Positions 9,088 through 18,210 of a stretch of 64,000 bases of DNA are shown one piece after another. This DNA comes from Anoxybacillus ayderensis (GTDB lineage Bacteria > Bacillota > Bacilli > Bacillales > Anoxybacillaceae): assembly GCF_000833605.1 (NCBI RefSeq), contig NZ_JXTG01000010.1:1-64000 (forward strand), written 5' to 3'. Within the stretch, counting starts at the first letter, position 1; each line of letters opens with the position of its first letter. The position numbers and the translations under genes are program-made. Below the pieces are notes generated by a model. That model was given only the letters and a program-made list of their open reading frames with translations. It was not told the origin of the DNA and did no database searches.

Positions 9088-9115
9088 AACGCCTTCATTG
9101 CGAAGGCGTTTTTTT
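9088..9115 (+). terminator. Intrinsic terminator after resC
   Basis: AACGCCTTC at 9088-9096 pairs perfectly with GAAGGCGTT at 9102-9110, followed by a run of T. The stop codon of resC is two bases upstream. Confidence 0.92.
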
Positions 9116-9118
9116 AAA

Positions 9119-9379
9119 GATAAGAAAGTATAAAATTTTGAGTTGATGTCTAGCTCCAAGCGCCATCGGCTCGAGTCGCTCCGCCCCACACTGCGGCGGC
9201 GACACACTGAAATACTTCAATGATGTTACCCACGCAGAACCAAGCGATCGCTTGGTGCGAGCTCTCCTCGGTGGGGCTTGTGCGCTCTTCGCGGAGCCAA
9301 GGATGGCGACATTTCGCCGTTGCCCGCAGGACGCGGGCTGCCTTTAGGCGAAATGGGGGCGCTTTACGCTTTTCTTTAT
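9119..9379. repeat. Dispersed structured intergenic repeat, copy A (long form)
   Basis: This element fills the gap between resC and resD and holds no gene. It shares a 58-base identical block (9147-9204) and a 29-base identical block (9264-9292) with the element at 35641-35793, plus matching ends (GATAAGAAAGTATAAAATTT at the left, GCGCTTT-CGCTTTTCTT at the right). GCCCCAC at 9183-9189 pairs with GTGGGGC at 9271-9277. Copy A carries two extra segments: 9205-9263, containing the perfect 16-base palindrome CCAAGCGATCGCTTGG (9240-9255), and a double hairpin, CATTTCGCC/GGCGAAATG (9310-9318/9347-9355) enclosing GCCCGC/GCGGGC. It is strongly GC-rich compared with flanking DNA. Confidence 0.9.
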
Positions 9380-9437
9380 GAGAAGTAGAAAAAAGTTTGG
9401 CGGTTTTGTACAATAGAAAAGGAGGAGGTATGACATC

Positions 9438-10154
9438 ATGGAGAAGGAAATTAAAATTTTAGTTGTGGATGATGAAGAACGAATTCGCCGCTTGCTTCGC
9501 ATGTATTTAGAACGTGAACAATATGTCATTGATGAGGCGGAAAACGGCGAAGAAGCGCTAGCGTTAGCACTTGAAAATGATTATGATTTAATTTTGCTTG
9601 ATCTCATGTTACCAGGAAAAGATGGGATTGAAGTATGTAAACAGTTGCGTGAGAAAAAAGCAACGCCTGTCATTATGTTGACAGCAAAAGGAGAGGAAGC
9701 GAACCGCGTGCAAGGGTTTGAAGCAGGAACAGACGATTATATTGTAAAACCGTTCAGCCCGCGTGAAGTCGTGCTTCGTGTGAAAGCATTGCTTCGTCGC
9801 ACAGCCAACGCTTCCTACGTACCGACGGATACGACAGCACGGGATGTGCTTGTTTTCCCACATTTAACAATTGATCATGATGCACATCGTGTGACCGCGG
9901 ACGGACATGAAGTCAGTTTAACTCCGAAAGAATATGAGTTGCTTCACTTTTTAGCGAAATCGCCAGATAAAGTGTTTGACCGTGAACAGTTGCTAAAAGA
10001 AGTATGGCATTACGAATTTTTCGGTGACTTGCGCACAGTGGATACACACGTCAAGCGATTGCGTGAAAAACTAAATAAAGTGTCGCCAGCTGCAGCGAGA
10101 ATGATCGTCACCGTTTGGGGTGTCGGGTATAAATTTGAGGTCGTGAATGAATGA
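9438..10154 (+). CDS. resD: Response regulator ResD
   Basis: A 238-residue OmpR-family response regulator. The receiver domain (residues ~5-118) keeps the acidic pair Asp11/Asp12, the phospho-acceptor Asp55, Thr82 and Lys104; a winged-helix DNA-binding domain follows (residues ~135-235). In Bacillus, ResD activates cytochrome, haem and anaerobic respiration genes in response to oxygen limitation or nitric oxide. The ATG follows AAGGAGGAGG. It overlaps resE by 4 bases. Its promoter must lie within or just after the repeat element upstream. Confidence 0.95.
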   Translation: MEKEIKILVVDDEERIRRLLRMYLEREQYVIDEAENGEEALALALENDYDLILLDLMLPGKDGIEVCKQLREKKATPVIMLTAKGEEANRVQGFEAGTDDYIVKPFSPREVVLRVKALLRRTANASYVPTDTTARDVLVFPHLTIDHDAHRVTADGHEVSLTPKEYELLHFLAKSPDKVFDREQLLKEVWHYEFFGDLRTVDTHVKRLREKLNKVSPAAARMIVTVWGVGYKFEVVNE

Positions 10155-11914
10155 TGGCGTTATGGCGTAGTGTAGTCGGCAAACTATGGCTGACGATTTT
10201 GTTGCTTGTTGCTTTCGTCCTTTTTATCTTAACCGTCTTATTGCTCGGTTTTTTTGAAAAATATTATTTGGAAAAAACAAGTGATCAGCTTACCCAACAA
10301 GCGACAAAAGTGGCTCGGGTCGTCGCGGAACATGACGAGCCGTTTGCGCGCTCGATTGCGTGGACGATGGTGGATGATGTGTCAAAGTTAATGATCATTA
10401 TCGATGATCGTCATTATTGGTATTCACCAAATGAAAAACTTCCTGATTTGCCACTATCGTTCATTCAGCAAGATCAACAGTTAGGGCGCGTATTTGATGG
10501 CGAAAAAGTAGTGAAACGGACGCTTATGCCAAATCAAACGATGCGAAACGACGAATATAATGAACTATTTATTGTCGGTGTTCCGCTTCATACATCGGAT
10601 GGAAATGGCGCGGTATTTGTATACCAGTCGTTAAAAGCGGTCGAAGAAACGACAAGACAGACGACAAAATTTATTTTTCTTGCGGCGTTTATCGCCATTG
10701 TGTTAACGACCGTGTTCGCCTTTTTCTTATCTACACGCATTACAGCGCCGCTTCGAAAAATGAGGCAAGTAGCATTCGAAATTGCGCGTGGAAAATTTGA
10801 TTCAAAAGTGCCGATCGTCACTCATGATGAAATCGGAGAACTGGCGATGGCTTTTAATCAAATGGGACGGCAGTTGCAGTTTCATATTAATGCGTTAAAT
10901 CAAGAAAAGGAGCAGTTAGCAAGCATTTTAAGTAGCATGGCCGATGGTGTCATTACATTTAATCGAAACGGTGAAGTGCTCATTACAAATCCACCAGCTG
11001 ACCGATTTTTACAAGCGTGGTATTACGAGCAAGGGCAAAGCGATAATTTATTGCCACTTCCTCCCGAAGTGAATGAATTGTTTACGAAAGCGGTAGTGGA
11101 GGAAAAAGAACAAGCGATAGAAATGGCTTTACAAGGTCGCAATTGGGTCATTGTTATGACGCCGTTATACAACGGCAAGGTCATTCGAGGAGCCGTTGCG
11201 GTGCTTCGCGATATGACGGAGGAACGACGGCTTGATAAGTTGCGCAAAGACTTTATCGCAAACGTCTCGCATGAGTTGCGCACACCGATTGCGATGTTGC
11301 AAGGGTATAGCGAAGCGATTGTCGATGATATTGCCGCGACAGATGAAGAGAAAAAAGAATTGGCAAAAGTCATTTATGACGAATCGTTGCGCATGGGTCG
11401 CCTTGTGAACGATTTGCTTGATTTAGCGCGCATGGAAGCAGGGCATTTAACGCTCCATGAAGAACAAGTGCCGCTTAGACCGTATATCGAGCGCATCATC
11501 CATAAGTTTCAAGCGTTAGCGAAAGAAAAAGGAGTTCGTTTGCTTGTTGAAATGAACGATGAGCTCATCGTTTCGTTCGATCCCGACCGCATTGAACAAG
11601 TGTTGACGAATTTAATTGATAATGCGCTTCGTCATACAGATAACGGTGGCGAAGTACGTGTCATTGTCGATACGGGGGAAGAAGTCGTGCGCATCTCTGT
11701 GCAAGATTCTGGCTCAGGTATCGCAGAAGAAGATTTGCCGTTTGTGTTTGAGCGTTTTTATAAAGCGGATAAAGCGCGCACGCGCGGTCGCTCAGGTACA
11801 GGTTTAGGTCTTGCGATTGCGAAAAACATCGTTGAAGCGCATAAAGGAACGATTGCTGTCCATAGCAAACTAGGAGAAGGAACGACGTTTACGTTTACAT
11901 TGCCATTGAAATAG
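10151..11914 (+). CDS. resE: Sensor histidine kinase ResE
   Basis: A 587-residue membrane kinase, the partner of ResD. Domains in order: membrane segment (~12-34), extracytoplasmic sensor loop (~35-175), second membrane segment (~178-198), HAMP linker, PAS domain (~255-350), dimerisation domain with His374 in S-H-E-L-R-T-P, and an HATPase domain with N, G1 (D-S-G-S-G-I) and G2 (G-T-G-L-G-L) boxes. The start overlaps the resD stop (ATGA); two consecutive ATG codons make 10151 or 10154 equally possible. Confidence 0.95.
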   Translation: MMALWRSVVGKLWLTILLLVAFVLFILTVLLLGFFEKYYLEKTSDQLTQQATKVARVVAEHDEPFARSIAWTMVDDVSKLMIIIDDRHYWYSPNEKLPDLPLSFIQQDQQLGRVFDGEKVVKRTLMPNQTMRNDEYNELFIVGVPLHTSDGNGAVFVYQSLKAVEETTRQTTKFIFLAAFIAIVLTTVFAFFLSTRITAPLRKMRQVAFEIARGKFDSKVPIVTHDEIGELAMAFNQMGRQLQFHINALNQEKEQLASILSSMADGVITFNRNGEVLITNPPADRFLQAWYYEQGQSDNLLPLPPEVNELFTKAVVEEKEQAIEMALQGRNWVIVMTPLYNGKVIRGAVAVLRDMTEERRLDKLRKDFIANVSHELRTPIAMLQGYSEAIVDDIAATDEEKKELAKVIYDESLRMGRLVNDLLDLARMEAGHLTLHEEQVPLRPYIERIIHKFQALAKEKGVRLLVEMNDELIVSFDPDRIEQVLTNLIDNALRHTDNGGEVRVIVDTGEEVVRISVQDSGSGIAEEDLPFVFERFYKADKARTRGRSGTGLGLAIAKNIVEAHKGTIAVHSKLGEGTTFTFTLPLK

Positions 11915-11924
11915 AAATTTTTTA

Positions 11925-11953
11925 TTGTCATCAGCGATATTTTTCGCTATGAT
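11925..11953 (+). promoter_or_regulatory. Sigma-A promoter for the cobalamin operon
   Basis: TTGTCA at 11925-11930 and TATGAT at 11948-11953 with a 17-base spacer, lying just after resE and about 40 bases before the riboswitch aptamer. Confidence 0.7.
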
Positions 11954-11991
11954 AGAAACGTAGAAATTGTTCGACAATTACATACATTCGT

Positions 11992-12164
11992 TGCAAAAAG
12001 GTGTCGAACGGGCAACCTAGTAGACTTAATAGGGAATCTGGTGCAAGTCCAGAACTGTCCCCGCAACTGTAAATGCTGACGAAATGAAAATCGCCACTGT
12101 ACAATTTGTACGGGAAGGCTTCAAAGTAGGATGACGCATAAGTCAGTAGACCTGCCTTTTTGCA
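11992..12164 (+). ncRNA. Cobalamin (AdoCbl) riboswitch aptamer
   Basis: The P1 helix is a perfect 10-bp pairing of TGCAAAAAGG (11992-12001) with CCTTTTTGCA (12155-12164). Inside are the family-specific core segments: AATAGGGAATCTGGTG followed by AAGTCC-GAACTGTCCCCGCAACTGT, the GGAAGGCTTC helix, and the B12 box AAGTCAGTAGACCTGCC at 12140-12156. A further hairpin (TTCGCGTCT/AGACGGCGAA region, ~12171-12199) could be the kissing-loop stem used by these riboswitches. With cobalamin bound, the downstream terminator should form, shutting down the btuF-cblS operon. Confidence 0.95.
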
Positions 12165-12234
12165 CCGTCATTCGCGTCTTCGGGGAGTGAGACGGCGAAA
12201 CGACAAGGGGAAGTTACTGTCTTTTGTTGTTTCC

Positions 12235-12265
12235 AGCTCATTCCATTTGGGATGAGCTTTTTTAT
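12235..12265 (+). terminator. Riboswitch-controlled intrinsic terminator
   Basis: AGCTCATTCC (12235-12244) pairs with GGGATGAGCT (12249-12258), one G-U wobble, ATTT loop, then a T run. It lies between the aptamer and btuF and is the likely expression platform. Confidence 0.9.
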
Positions 12266-12292
12266 TTGATATACATAAAAGGGGGAAAAACG

Positions 12293-13249
12293 ATGAAGAA
12301 ATGGAAACAATATGTGTGGCTTCTTGCGCTCGTATTGACGCTCGGATTAGCAGCGTGCAGCAATAACGCGGAGCCAGCAAAAGAAACGAAGCAAGAGGCG
12401 AAAACAGAGGAGGCTGCATTTCCGGTTACGGTAAAGGATGCGGTTGGCGATGTCACGATTGAAAAAGAACCGACAAAAATTGTTTCGCTCATTCCGAGCA
12501 ATACAGAAATTGCATACGCGTTAGGGCTTGGTGACAAAATTGTCGGTGTAAGCGATTTTGATAACTATCCAGAAGATGTGAAAAACAAAGAAAAAATTGG
12601 TGGTATGGAGTTTAATGTTGAAAAAATTATTTCACTTCAACCAGACGTTGTGCTTGCGCATGCATCAAGCGCTCACAATTCTGAGGAAGGATTAAAGCAA
12701 TTAAAAGATGCAGGCATTACAGTTATTGTAGTGCCAAACGCCACATCGTTCAATGATGTATATGCGTCGATTGAACTGATCGGGAAAGCGACAGGGAAAG
12801 AGAAAGAGGCAGCCGATGTTGTGCAGCAAATGAAGCAAAAAATTGATGCCATTGCTGAAAAAGCAAAAGAAGTAAAGGAAGAAGCAACCGTTTGGGTGGA
12901 AGTTTCTCCTGCACCTGAAATTTATACCGCTGGAAAAGGAACATTTATGGATGAAATGTTAACGACCATTCATGCGAAAAATGCAGCAGGCGATCAAGAA
13001 GGATGGCCGATGTTTACAGAAGAAGATGCAGTGGCGCTAAATCCAGATGTCATTATTACGACATACGGTTATTACACACCGAACGCTGTCGAGCAAGTGC
13101 TCGCTCGCCCAGCTTGGAAAGATGTCCCTGCAATTAAAAATAAACGAGTATACGATGTCAATTCTGATTTAGTTTCTCGTCCGGGACCACGTTTAGCTGA
13201 AGGGGTCGAAGAAATTGCCAAAGTCGTTTATCCAGACATTTTTAAATAA
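12293..13249 (+). CDS. btuF: Corrinoid ABC transporter, substrate-binding lipoprotein
   Basis: A 318-residue lipoprotein with a lipobox L-A-A-C at residues 18-21 and an acidic/lysine-rich linker before the helical-backbone binding-protein fold (residues ~45-318). The I-V-S-L-I-P-S-N-T-E-I start of the domain is typical of BtuF-like proteins. It captures cobalamin or cobinamide outside the cell for BtuC and BtuD. It is the first gene after the cobalamin riboswitch, which supports corrinoid rather than haem or siderophore as substrate. The ATG at 12293 follows AAGGGGG. Confidence 0.9.
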   Translation: MKKWKQYVWLLALVLTLGLAACSNNAEPAKETKQEAKTEEAAFPVTVKDAVGDVTIEKEPTKIVSLIPSNTEIAYALGLGDKIVGVSDFDNYPEDVKNKEKIGGMEFNVEKIISLQPDVVLAHASSAHNSEEGLKQLKDAGITVIVVPNATSFNDVYASIELIGKATGKEKEAADVVQQMKQKIDAIAEKAKEVKEEATVWVEVSPAPEIYTAGKGTFMDEMLTTIHAKNAAGDQEGWPMFTEEDAVALNPDVIITTYGYYTPNAVEQVLARPAWKDVPAIKNKRVYDVNSDLVSRPGPRLAEGVEEIAKVVYPDIFK

Positions 13250-14261
13250 TTACATGAGCGCATCGCTTATTGCAACGTTTGCTTTGTTGTTAGGGGTATC
13301 GATTGGATCACAATCGATTCCCTTTTCTTCTATATGGGAGACGGTATTACATCAGTTGTTTCATACGCCGACAAATGTTCCTGCCACCGTTTCGCAAATT
13401 ATTGTTGCGATTCGTTTGCCGAGAGTCATACTCGCCTTTCTGATCGGGGCATCTTTAGCACTGGCAGGGGTAGCGTTTCAAGCGCTTTTGAAAAACGTTC
13501 TTGCTGATCCGTATACAATCGGGGTGTCGTCTGGGGCAGCCGTTGGCGCAGTGCTCGTCTTTTTCTTTCAGCTTCAGTTTTCGATTCTCGGGCGTTTTAC
13601 GCTCCCGATCGTCAGCATTATATTTGCGCTCGTGACATTATTGTTTGTTTTATTATTTGCACGGCTTGCGGAACGAAATATGGCGATGGAGACGATTGTT
13701 TTAATCGGCATTATCATGAATGCGTTTTTCGGCTCGCTCATTTCGCTTATGGTCGCTTTTAGCGGCGAAGAGTTGCGTCAAGTTATTAGCTGGCTCATGG
13801 GGAGCGTCGCGATGCGCGGCTGGTCGTACGTGTCTTTATTTGTTCCGTTTTTTATCATCGGTTCTCTCGGTTTATTTGCACATATTCGCGAGTTAAACGC
13901 CTTTTCATTCGGTGAGCGGGTCGCTGCCAATATTGGCGTACATTTGTTACAAAAAAAGCTCGCGATTTTACTTAGCGCTTCCTTGCTTACAGGAGCGGCG
14001 GTAGCTGTATCGGGAACGATCGGATTCGTCGGGCTCGTTATTCCCCATATGACTCGTCTCATTTGCGGGGCGAACCATCGAAAATTGTTGCCGCTCTCCT
14101 TTTTATACGGCGGAACGTTTTTAGTATTGGCGGATGTCGTCGCGCGAACGATCGTTTCACCGCGAGAGTTGCCGATCGGGGTCATTACCGCCCTCATCGG
14201 CGCCCCTTTATTCGCGATATTGTTGTTTAAAAGTTTAAGACGGAAGACGGGATCAACATGA
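13215..14261 (+). CDS. btuC: Corrinoid ABC transporter permease
   Basis: A FecCD/BtuC-family permease with about nine to ten membrane segments and the conserved G-x-x-x-Q-x-L-L-x-N-x-L-A-D-P region around residues 85-105. A TTG at 13215 preceded by AGGGG gives 348 residues and overlaps btuF by 35 bases; an ATG at 13254, 4 bases after btuF, would give 335 residues but has no visible ribosome site. I prefer the TTG because it leaves the usual short cytoplasmic N-terminus before the first membrane helix. The stop overlaps the next start. Confidence 0.88.
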   Translation: MPKSFIQTFLNNYMSASLIATFALLLGVSIGSQSIPFSSIWETVLHQLFHTPTNVPATVSQIIVAIRLPRVILAFLIGASLALAGVAFQALLKNVLADPYTIGVSSGAAVGAVLVFFFQLQFSILGRFTLPIVSIIFALVTLLFVLLFARLAERNMAMETIVLIGIIMNAFFGSLISLMVAFSGEELRQVISWLMGSVAMRGWSYVSLFVPFFIIGSLGLFAHIRELNAFSFGERVAANIGVHLLQKKLAILLSASLLTGAAVAVSGTIGFVGLVIPHMTRLICGANHRKLLPLSFLYGGTFLVLADVVARTIVSPRELPIGVITALIGAPLFAILLFKSLRRKTGST

Positions 14262-15709
14262 TTGATGTAAAGGATGTTTCGTATCGATATGGTGAAAAAC
14301 AAGTATTACGACATGTTTCATTTACAGTATATGAAGGAGAGTTTTTCGGTATTTTAGGTCCGAACGGGTCAGGAAAAACGACGTTAATAAAACTGTTAAG
14401 CCGCGAACTTGCTTTACAGCAAGGGGACATTTTTGTTTGTGGTCAACATATTGAAACATATAAGCCGAAACAATATGCAAAATTGATCGCTACGTTGCCG
14501 CAACATACAGATGTTTCGTTTGGATATACAGTGAAAGAAATGGTTGAGCTCGGTCGCTATCCTTATCAATCAACTCTTTTTCCGAAATGGACAAAGGAAG
14601 ATGAGCAAGTTGTTAGCGACTCACTCCATGCGGTGACATTGGCGCATAAACAACATGCTTTGTTAGAGCAGTTAAGCGGTGGAGAACGTCAGCGTGCCGC
14701 ACTTGCTCGAGCGCTGGCACAACAACCGCGCGTATTGCTCCTAGATGAACCGACGAACCATATGGATGTGGCGCAACAATTTAAATTGCTTAATTTGTTA
14801 AAGCAATCGAAGCTGACGATCGTTGCTATTTTTCACGATATAAACATTGCATCGCTCTACTGTGATCGCCTTCTTTTTTTGCGAGATGGAGAAGCCGTTG
14901 CATGCGGTACACCGAAAGAGTTGTTAAATGAATCGATGATTGCATCCGTATTCGAAACAAACATGAAACGATATGAGCATCCGGTGTTGCCAAAACCGCT
15001 TGTGACGTTCGTTCCGTTTTTAGAGCAGCCTATGAATGATGTGCTATGGCATGTCAAGCAAAATGAAACGATGATCGTCATTGAAACGGTAAAGCCGTTT
15101 AAAGTGCTTTCCTCTGCGCTCGTTGGCGGTGGAACGCGCTGGGCAACAACGTTTGTCAATCGGCATGTTCCGCTTGATTATCGTTGTGATGATGCAAAGG
15201 AAGAGATGATTCAATTTTTGCGGCAACACGGTTTTGATGAGCAGTGGACCGTTGGGATGATGACTGCTGTTTGTGTAAATGATGTCGCGTTTGCGTCTGT
15301 TTATGAAGATGTTCGCCTTTTCGTTGCCGTAACGGCAGGGGTTGGAAATGCGGTTGATAGTGCACAGGCGTGGCGTCGTACAGATGTAGTCGCTTCTCCG
15401 GGCACGATTAATACGTTTATTTTTATTGATGCACACTTATCAGAAGCTGCGTTTGTGCAAGCGTTAATGACCGCAACAGAAGCAAAAGCAAAGGCGCTGT
15501 ACGATAAACAAGTCATCGATCCCCAAACCCACACCATTGCGACAGGAACATCGACAGATTCGACGGTCATCGCTGCGTCTCAACAAGGAACGTATTATGA
15601 ATACGCTGGAACGATTACATCGATCGGCAAACAAATCGCTCGTCTTGTATATGAAGCGACGCAAACAGCCATTGATCGCTACCGAAAGCGAAAGGGTGAA
15701 AGTCGATGA
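14258..15709 (+). CDS. btuD: BtuD-CbiZ fusion: corrinoid ABC ATPase plus adenosylcobinamide amidohydrolase
   Basis: A 483-residue two-domain protein. Residues 1-~250 are an ABC ATPase with Walker A G-P-N-G-S-G-K-T-T (34-42), signature L-S-G-G-E-R-Q and Walker B L-L-L-D-E-P-T-N-H; this drives BtuCF uptake. Residues ~275-470 match the CbiZ family (V-T-A-G-V-G-N-A; A-T-E-A-K-A-K-A-L; A-T-G-T-S-T-D-S). CbiZ hydrolyses adenosyl-pseudocobamide-type corrinoids or adenosylcobinamide amides to adenosylcobyric acid, so imported corrinoids with the wrong lower ligand can be rebuilt. The fusion couples import to remodelling. The frame is continuous across the junction and starts inside the btuC stop. Confidence 0.9.
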   Translation: MIDVKDVSYRYGEKQVLRHVSFTVYEGEFFGILGPNGSGKTTLIKLLSRELALQQGDIFVCGQHIETYKPKQYAKLIATLPQHTDVSFGYTVKEMVELGRYPYQSTLFPKWTKEDEQVVSDSLHAVTLAHKQHALLEQLSGGERQRAALARALAQQPRVLLLDEPTNHMDVAQQFKLLNLLKQSKLTIVAIFHDINIASLYCDRLLFLRDGEAVACGTPKELLNESMIASVFETNMKRYEHPVLPKPLVTFVPFLEQPMNDVLWHVKQNETMIVIETVKPFKVLSSALVGGGTRWATTFVNRHVPLDYRCDDAKEEMIQFLRQHGFDEQWTVGMMTAVCVNDVAFASVYEDVRLFVAVTAGVGNAVDSAQAWRRTDVVASPGTINTFIFIDAHLSEAAFVQALMTATEAKAKALYDKQVIDPQTHTIATGTSTDSTVIAASQQGTYYEYAGTITSIGKQIARLVYEATQTAIDRYRKRKGESR

Positions 15710-16638
15710 CGCACATATGGGCGGTGTGGCTTGCGCTTTTGCTCGATCGCATATTTGCTGATCCTCGTCGATTTCATCCTGTTTGTTGGATTGGGCAAAT
15801 GATTGCGTTCATGGATCGTCATTTGAACAAAGGAAGATGGAGAAAAGGAAAAGGAATATTCACGCTGTTTGTCGTTTGTACGGTGACGTTGATCATAAGT
15901 TACGGACTGATTGTTAGCGCCTACCGACTTTCATTTATATTCGGCATATTCATTGAAGCAATGATCATTTTTACTTCGATTGCGCCAACCAGTTTAGCGA
16001 ACGCAGCGTACGATGTCCTCGATCCGTTAGAAAGAGGGGATATTGATGAAGCCCGAAAAAAGGTGGGAATGATTGTCGGGCGTGATACAAAAACGTTACA
16101 ACAAGAAGGGATCGTACGTGCATGTGTGGAAACAGTAGCCGAAAATACGAGTGACGGAGTAACCGCCCCTCTTTTTTATGCTTTTATTGGCGGGGGAGCG
16201 TTAGCGATGTTGTATCGCGCTGTAAATACGTGCGATTCGATGCTCGGCTATAAAAACGAGCGATATGCTCAATTTGGTTGGGCATCGGCTCGATTTGATG
16301 ATGTACTTAATTACATTCCTGCTAGACTAACAGCGTTCGTTATGCTGTTTGTTCATCGTGCAAATAAACGAGCATGGAAACTATTATTTCGCGATGCCCG
16401 CAATCACCCAAGTCCAAATAGCGGATGGTGCGAAGCGGCGATGGCTGCGTTGTTACATGTTCAACTCGGAGGAGTAAACACATATTACAGTGTCGTATCC
16501 GTCCGACCAACGATTGGAGATGCGTCTGTTCCGCTTGCTGCTCGGCACATTAAACGAGCGGTGGCAATCATGATACGCACGACCGTTGCTTTTACGATAG
16601 GAGGGAGTTTGCTTGCGCTTGCCTGCACATGGGGCTAA
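15706..16638 (+). CDS. cbiB: Adenosylcobinamide-phosphate synthase
   Basis: A 310-residue membrane protein that joins adenosylcobyric acid to aminopropanol phosphate (or aminopropanol). The conserved motif V-E-T-V-A-E-N-T-S-D-G-V-T-A-P sits near residues 140-155, and N-H-P-S-P-N-S-G near 227-235. It consumes the product of the CbiZ domain encoded just before and of the CobD decarboxylase encoded next. The start overlaps the previous stop (ATGA). Confidence 0.93.
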   Translation: MTHIWAVWLALLLDRIFADPRRFHPVCWIGQMIAFMDRHLNKGRWRKGKGIFTLFVVCTVTLIISYGLIVSAYRLSFIFGIFIEAMIIFTSIAPTSLANAAYDVLDPLERGDIDEARKKVGMIVGRDTKTLQQEGIVRACVETVAENTSDGVTAPLFYAFIGGGALAMLYRAVNTCDSMLGYKNERYAQFGWASARFDDVLNYIPARLTAFVMLFVHRANKRAWKLLFRDARNHPSPNSGWCEAAMAALLHVQLGGVNTYYSVVSVRPTIGDASVPLAARHIKRAVAIMIRTTVAFTIGGSLLALACTWG

Positions 16639-17662
16639 TCCACATCGTTTATATGAAGCGATGCAAATAAATATGCCGAGCTCATATATTGATTTTAGCG
16701 TCAATGTCAATCCAATGCAGTACGAATATATACTAACAGAACAACAGTGGTTACGTTGGATGAGCGAATATCCAGAGGAGCGAAGTGAATCGCTTCAAAC
16801 GATGATTGCTGAACGAGAGCGTGTCGCGCGCAGCCATGTATTTGTCGGAAATGGTGCTGCCCAATGCATTTATTTACTTGCTGAACAATTTGCCGGTCAA
16901 CATATTGGCATCATTGAGCCGACGTTTACAGAATATCGTCGCGCATGTGAAGCTTACGGTTGTACCGTTCACTCGTTTATGTTAGATGAACATTGGCAAC
17001 TACCGATCGAACAAATGATAGAACGCTTGCCGTCTTTACACGCGCTATTCGTTTGTCATCCAAACAATCCAACAGGCACGATATGGCCAAAAGAAACGAT
17101 GTATGCTTTATTAAAAGCAGCACATGATGAAGGGGTATATGTTATTGTCGACGAAGCGTTTTACGATTTTTGGCTCGATGGTTATTCCGTTTCTTCTTTT
17201 TTACACACATTTGATCGTTTAATTGTGCTACGGTCATTAACGAAAATGTACCGATTGGCAGGTGTACGGCTCGGTTATGTGTTAGCGCATGAGCATGTCG
17301 TAAAAAAGTTAACGGAAAAGCAACCGCCATGGAGCGTGAACACGATCGCTCAACAAATCGGAAAACAATTATTGAACGATGAGGCATTTGTCGAACGAAC
17401 AAAAACATACATCGCTTCAGAGCGAAAACGAATATTTTCACAGCTTACTGAGATGGGTTATCGCTATTCACCGTCTGTTGTCAATTTTTATATGTTGCAT
17501 GATGAGACGATGACGCTTTTTCCTTTTTTGTTGCAACAAGGTATCGTCGTTCGCCATACGTTTAATTTTCAAGGACTGGACGGAAAATATATCCGTTTGG
17601 CGATTCGAACGAAAGAAGAGAACGATCGCCTCCTTCATTATTTAAAGAGGTGGAATAAATGA
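16613..17662 (+). CDS. cobD: L-threonine-O-3-phosphate decarboxylase (PLP enzyme)
   Basis: A 349-residue fold-type I PLP enzyme of the histidinol-phosphate aminotransferase group. The N-terminal H-G-A-N-P-H-R and D-F-S-V-N-V-N-P segments distinguish CobD from HisC; the PLP lysine is in S-L-T-K-M-Y. It produces (R)-1-amino-2-propanol phosphate, the linker between corrin ring and nucleotide loop. The TTG start at 16613, six bases after GGAGGGA, lies 26 bases inside cbiB. The symbol follows the Salmonella naming; the same letters are used for CbiB in aerobic organisms. Confidence 0.88.
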   Translation: MRLPAHGANPHRLYEAMQINMPSSYIDFSVNVNPMQYEYILTEQQWLRWMSEYPEERSESLQTMIAERERVARSHVFVGNGAAQCIYLLAEQFAGQHIGIIEPTFTEYRRACEAYGCTVHSFMLDEHWQLPIEQMIERLPSLHALFVCHPNNPTGTIWPKETMYALLKAAHDEGVYVIVDEAFYDFWLDGYSVSSFLHTFDRLIVLRSLTKMYRLAGVRLGYVLAHEHVVKKLTEKQPPWSVNTIAQQIGKQLLNDEAFVERTKTYIASERKRIFSQLTEMGYRYSPSVVNFYMLHDETMTLFPFLLQQGIVVRHTFNFQGLDGKYIRLAIRTKEENDRLLHYLKRWNK

Positions 17663-18210
17663 TCGTATTTATTAGCGGTGGGGTGCGTAGCGGAAAGTCT
17701 TCATTTGCAGAACAATGGGCAAAAACAATGGCGGAAGCAACACATTCACTTCATTATATTGCGACAGCGATGCGCACAGATGAAGAAATGGAGGCGCGCA
17801 TTGCTCATCATCAACAACAACGAAAACGTGATCGGTGGCAAACGTGGGAACAGCCGTATGATCTCGATCGCATCATTTCTATGTTTTCCAAACGTGATAT
17901 CGTGCTGCTTGATTGCTTAACAAATTTATGGGCAAATGAGTTGTTTCGCGATCATATATGGGATGTACATGGAAAAGTACCGCGCATCGTTCAACAAATG
18001 AAACAGTTAGGTAACAAAGCTAAAGGACTAATCATTGTAAGTAATGAAGTGTTTTATGATGGTGTACCTAATGAACGAGGAACGTATATGTATATGCACG
18101 GTCTCGGTTTATTACATCAACATCTTGTCACATTAAGCGATGTGGCGATTTTGATGCGTTACGGATTGCCGATTGTAAAGAAAGGAAGATGGCCATGTGG
18201 CGTGGCGTAA
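17659..18210 (+). CDS. cobU: Adenosylcobinamide kinase / adenosylcobinamide-phosphate guanylyltransferase
   Basis: A 183-residue protein with a P-loop S-G-G-V-R-S-G-K-S (residues 6-14) and the family A-R-I-A-H-H segment holding the histidine that carries GMP in CobU. It phosphorylates adenosylcobinamide and then activates it with GTP. The C-terminal third deviates from CobU: the usual V-S-N-E-V-G-x-G-I-V-P is V-S-N-E-V-F-Y-D-G-V-P. A second short CobU-like gene follows at 19444. ATG overlaps the cobD stop (ATGA). Confidence 0.85.
   Translation: MIVFISGGVRSGKSSFAEQWAKTMAEATHSLHYIATAMRTDEEMEARIAHHQQQRKRDRWQTWEQPYDLDRIISMFSKRDIVLLDCLTNLWANELFRDHIWDVHGKVPRIVQQMKQLGNKAKGLIIVSNEVFYDGVPNERGTYMYMHGLGLLHQHLVTLSDVAILMRYGLPIVKKGRWPCGVA

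Noticed and set aside
9150-9413. 87-residue minus-strand open frame between resC and resD
   Set aside because: It lies within the structured repeat, has no ribosome site, and its composition follows the GC-rich hairpins; the shorter repeat copy does not keep the frame.
13778-14302. 174-residue minus-strand open frame over btuC
   Set aside because: It is the shadow of the btuC and btuD frames; no start signal, no family character.
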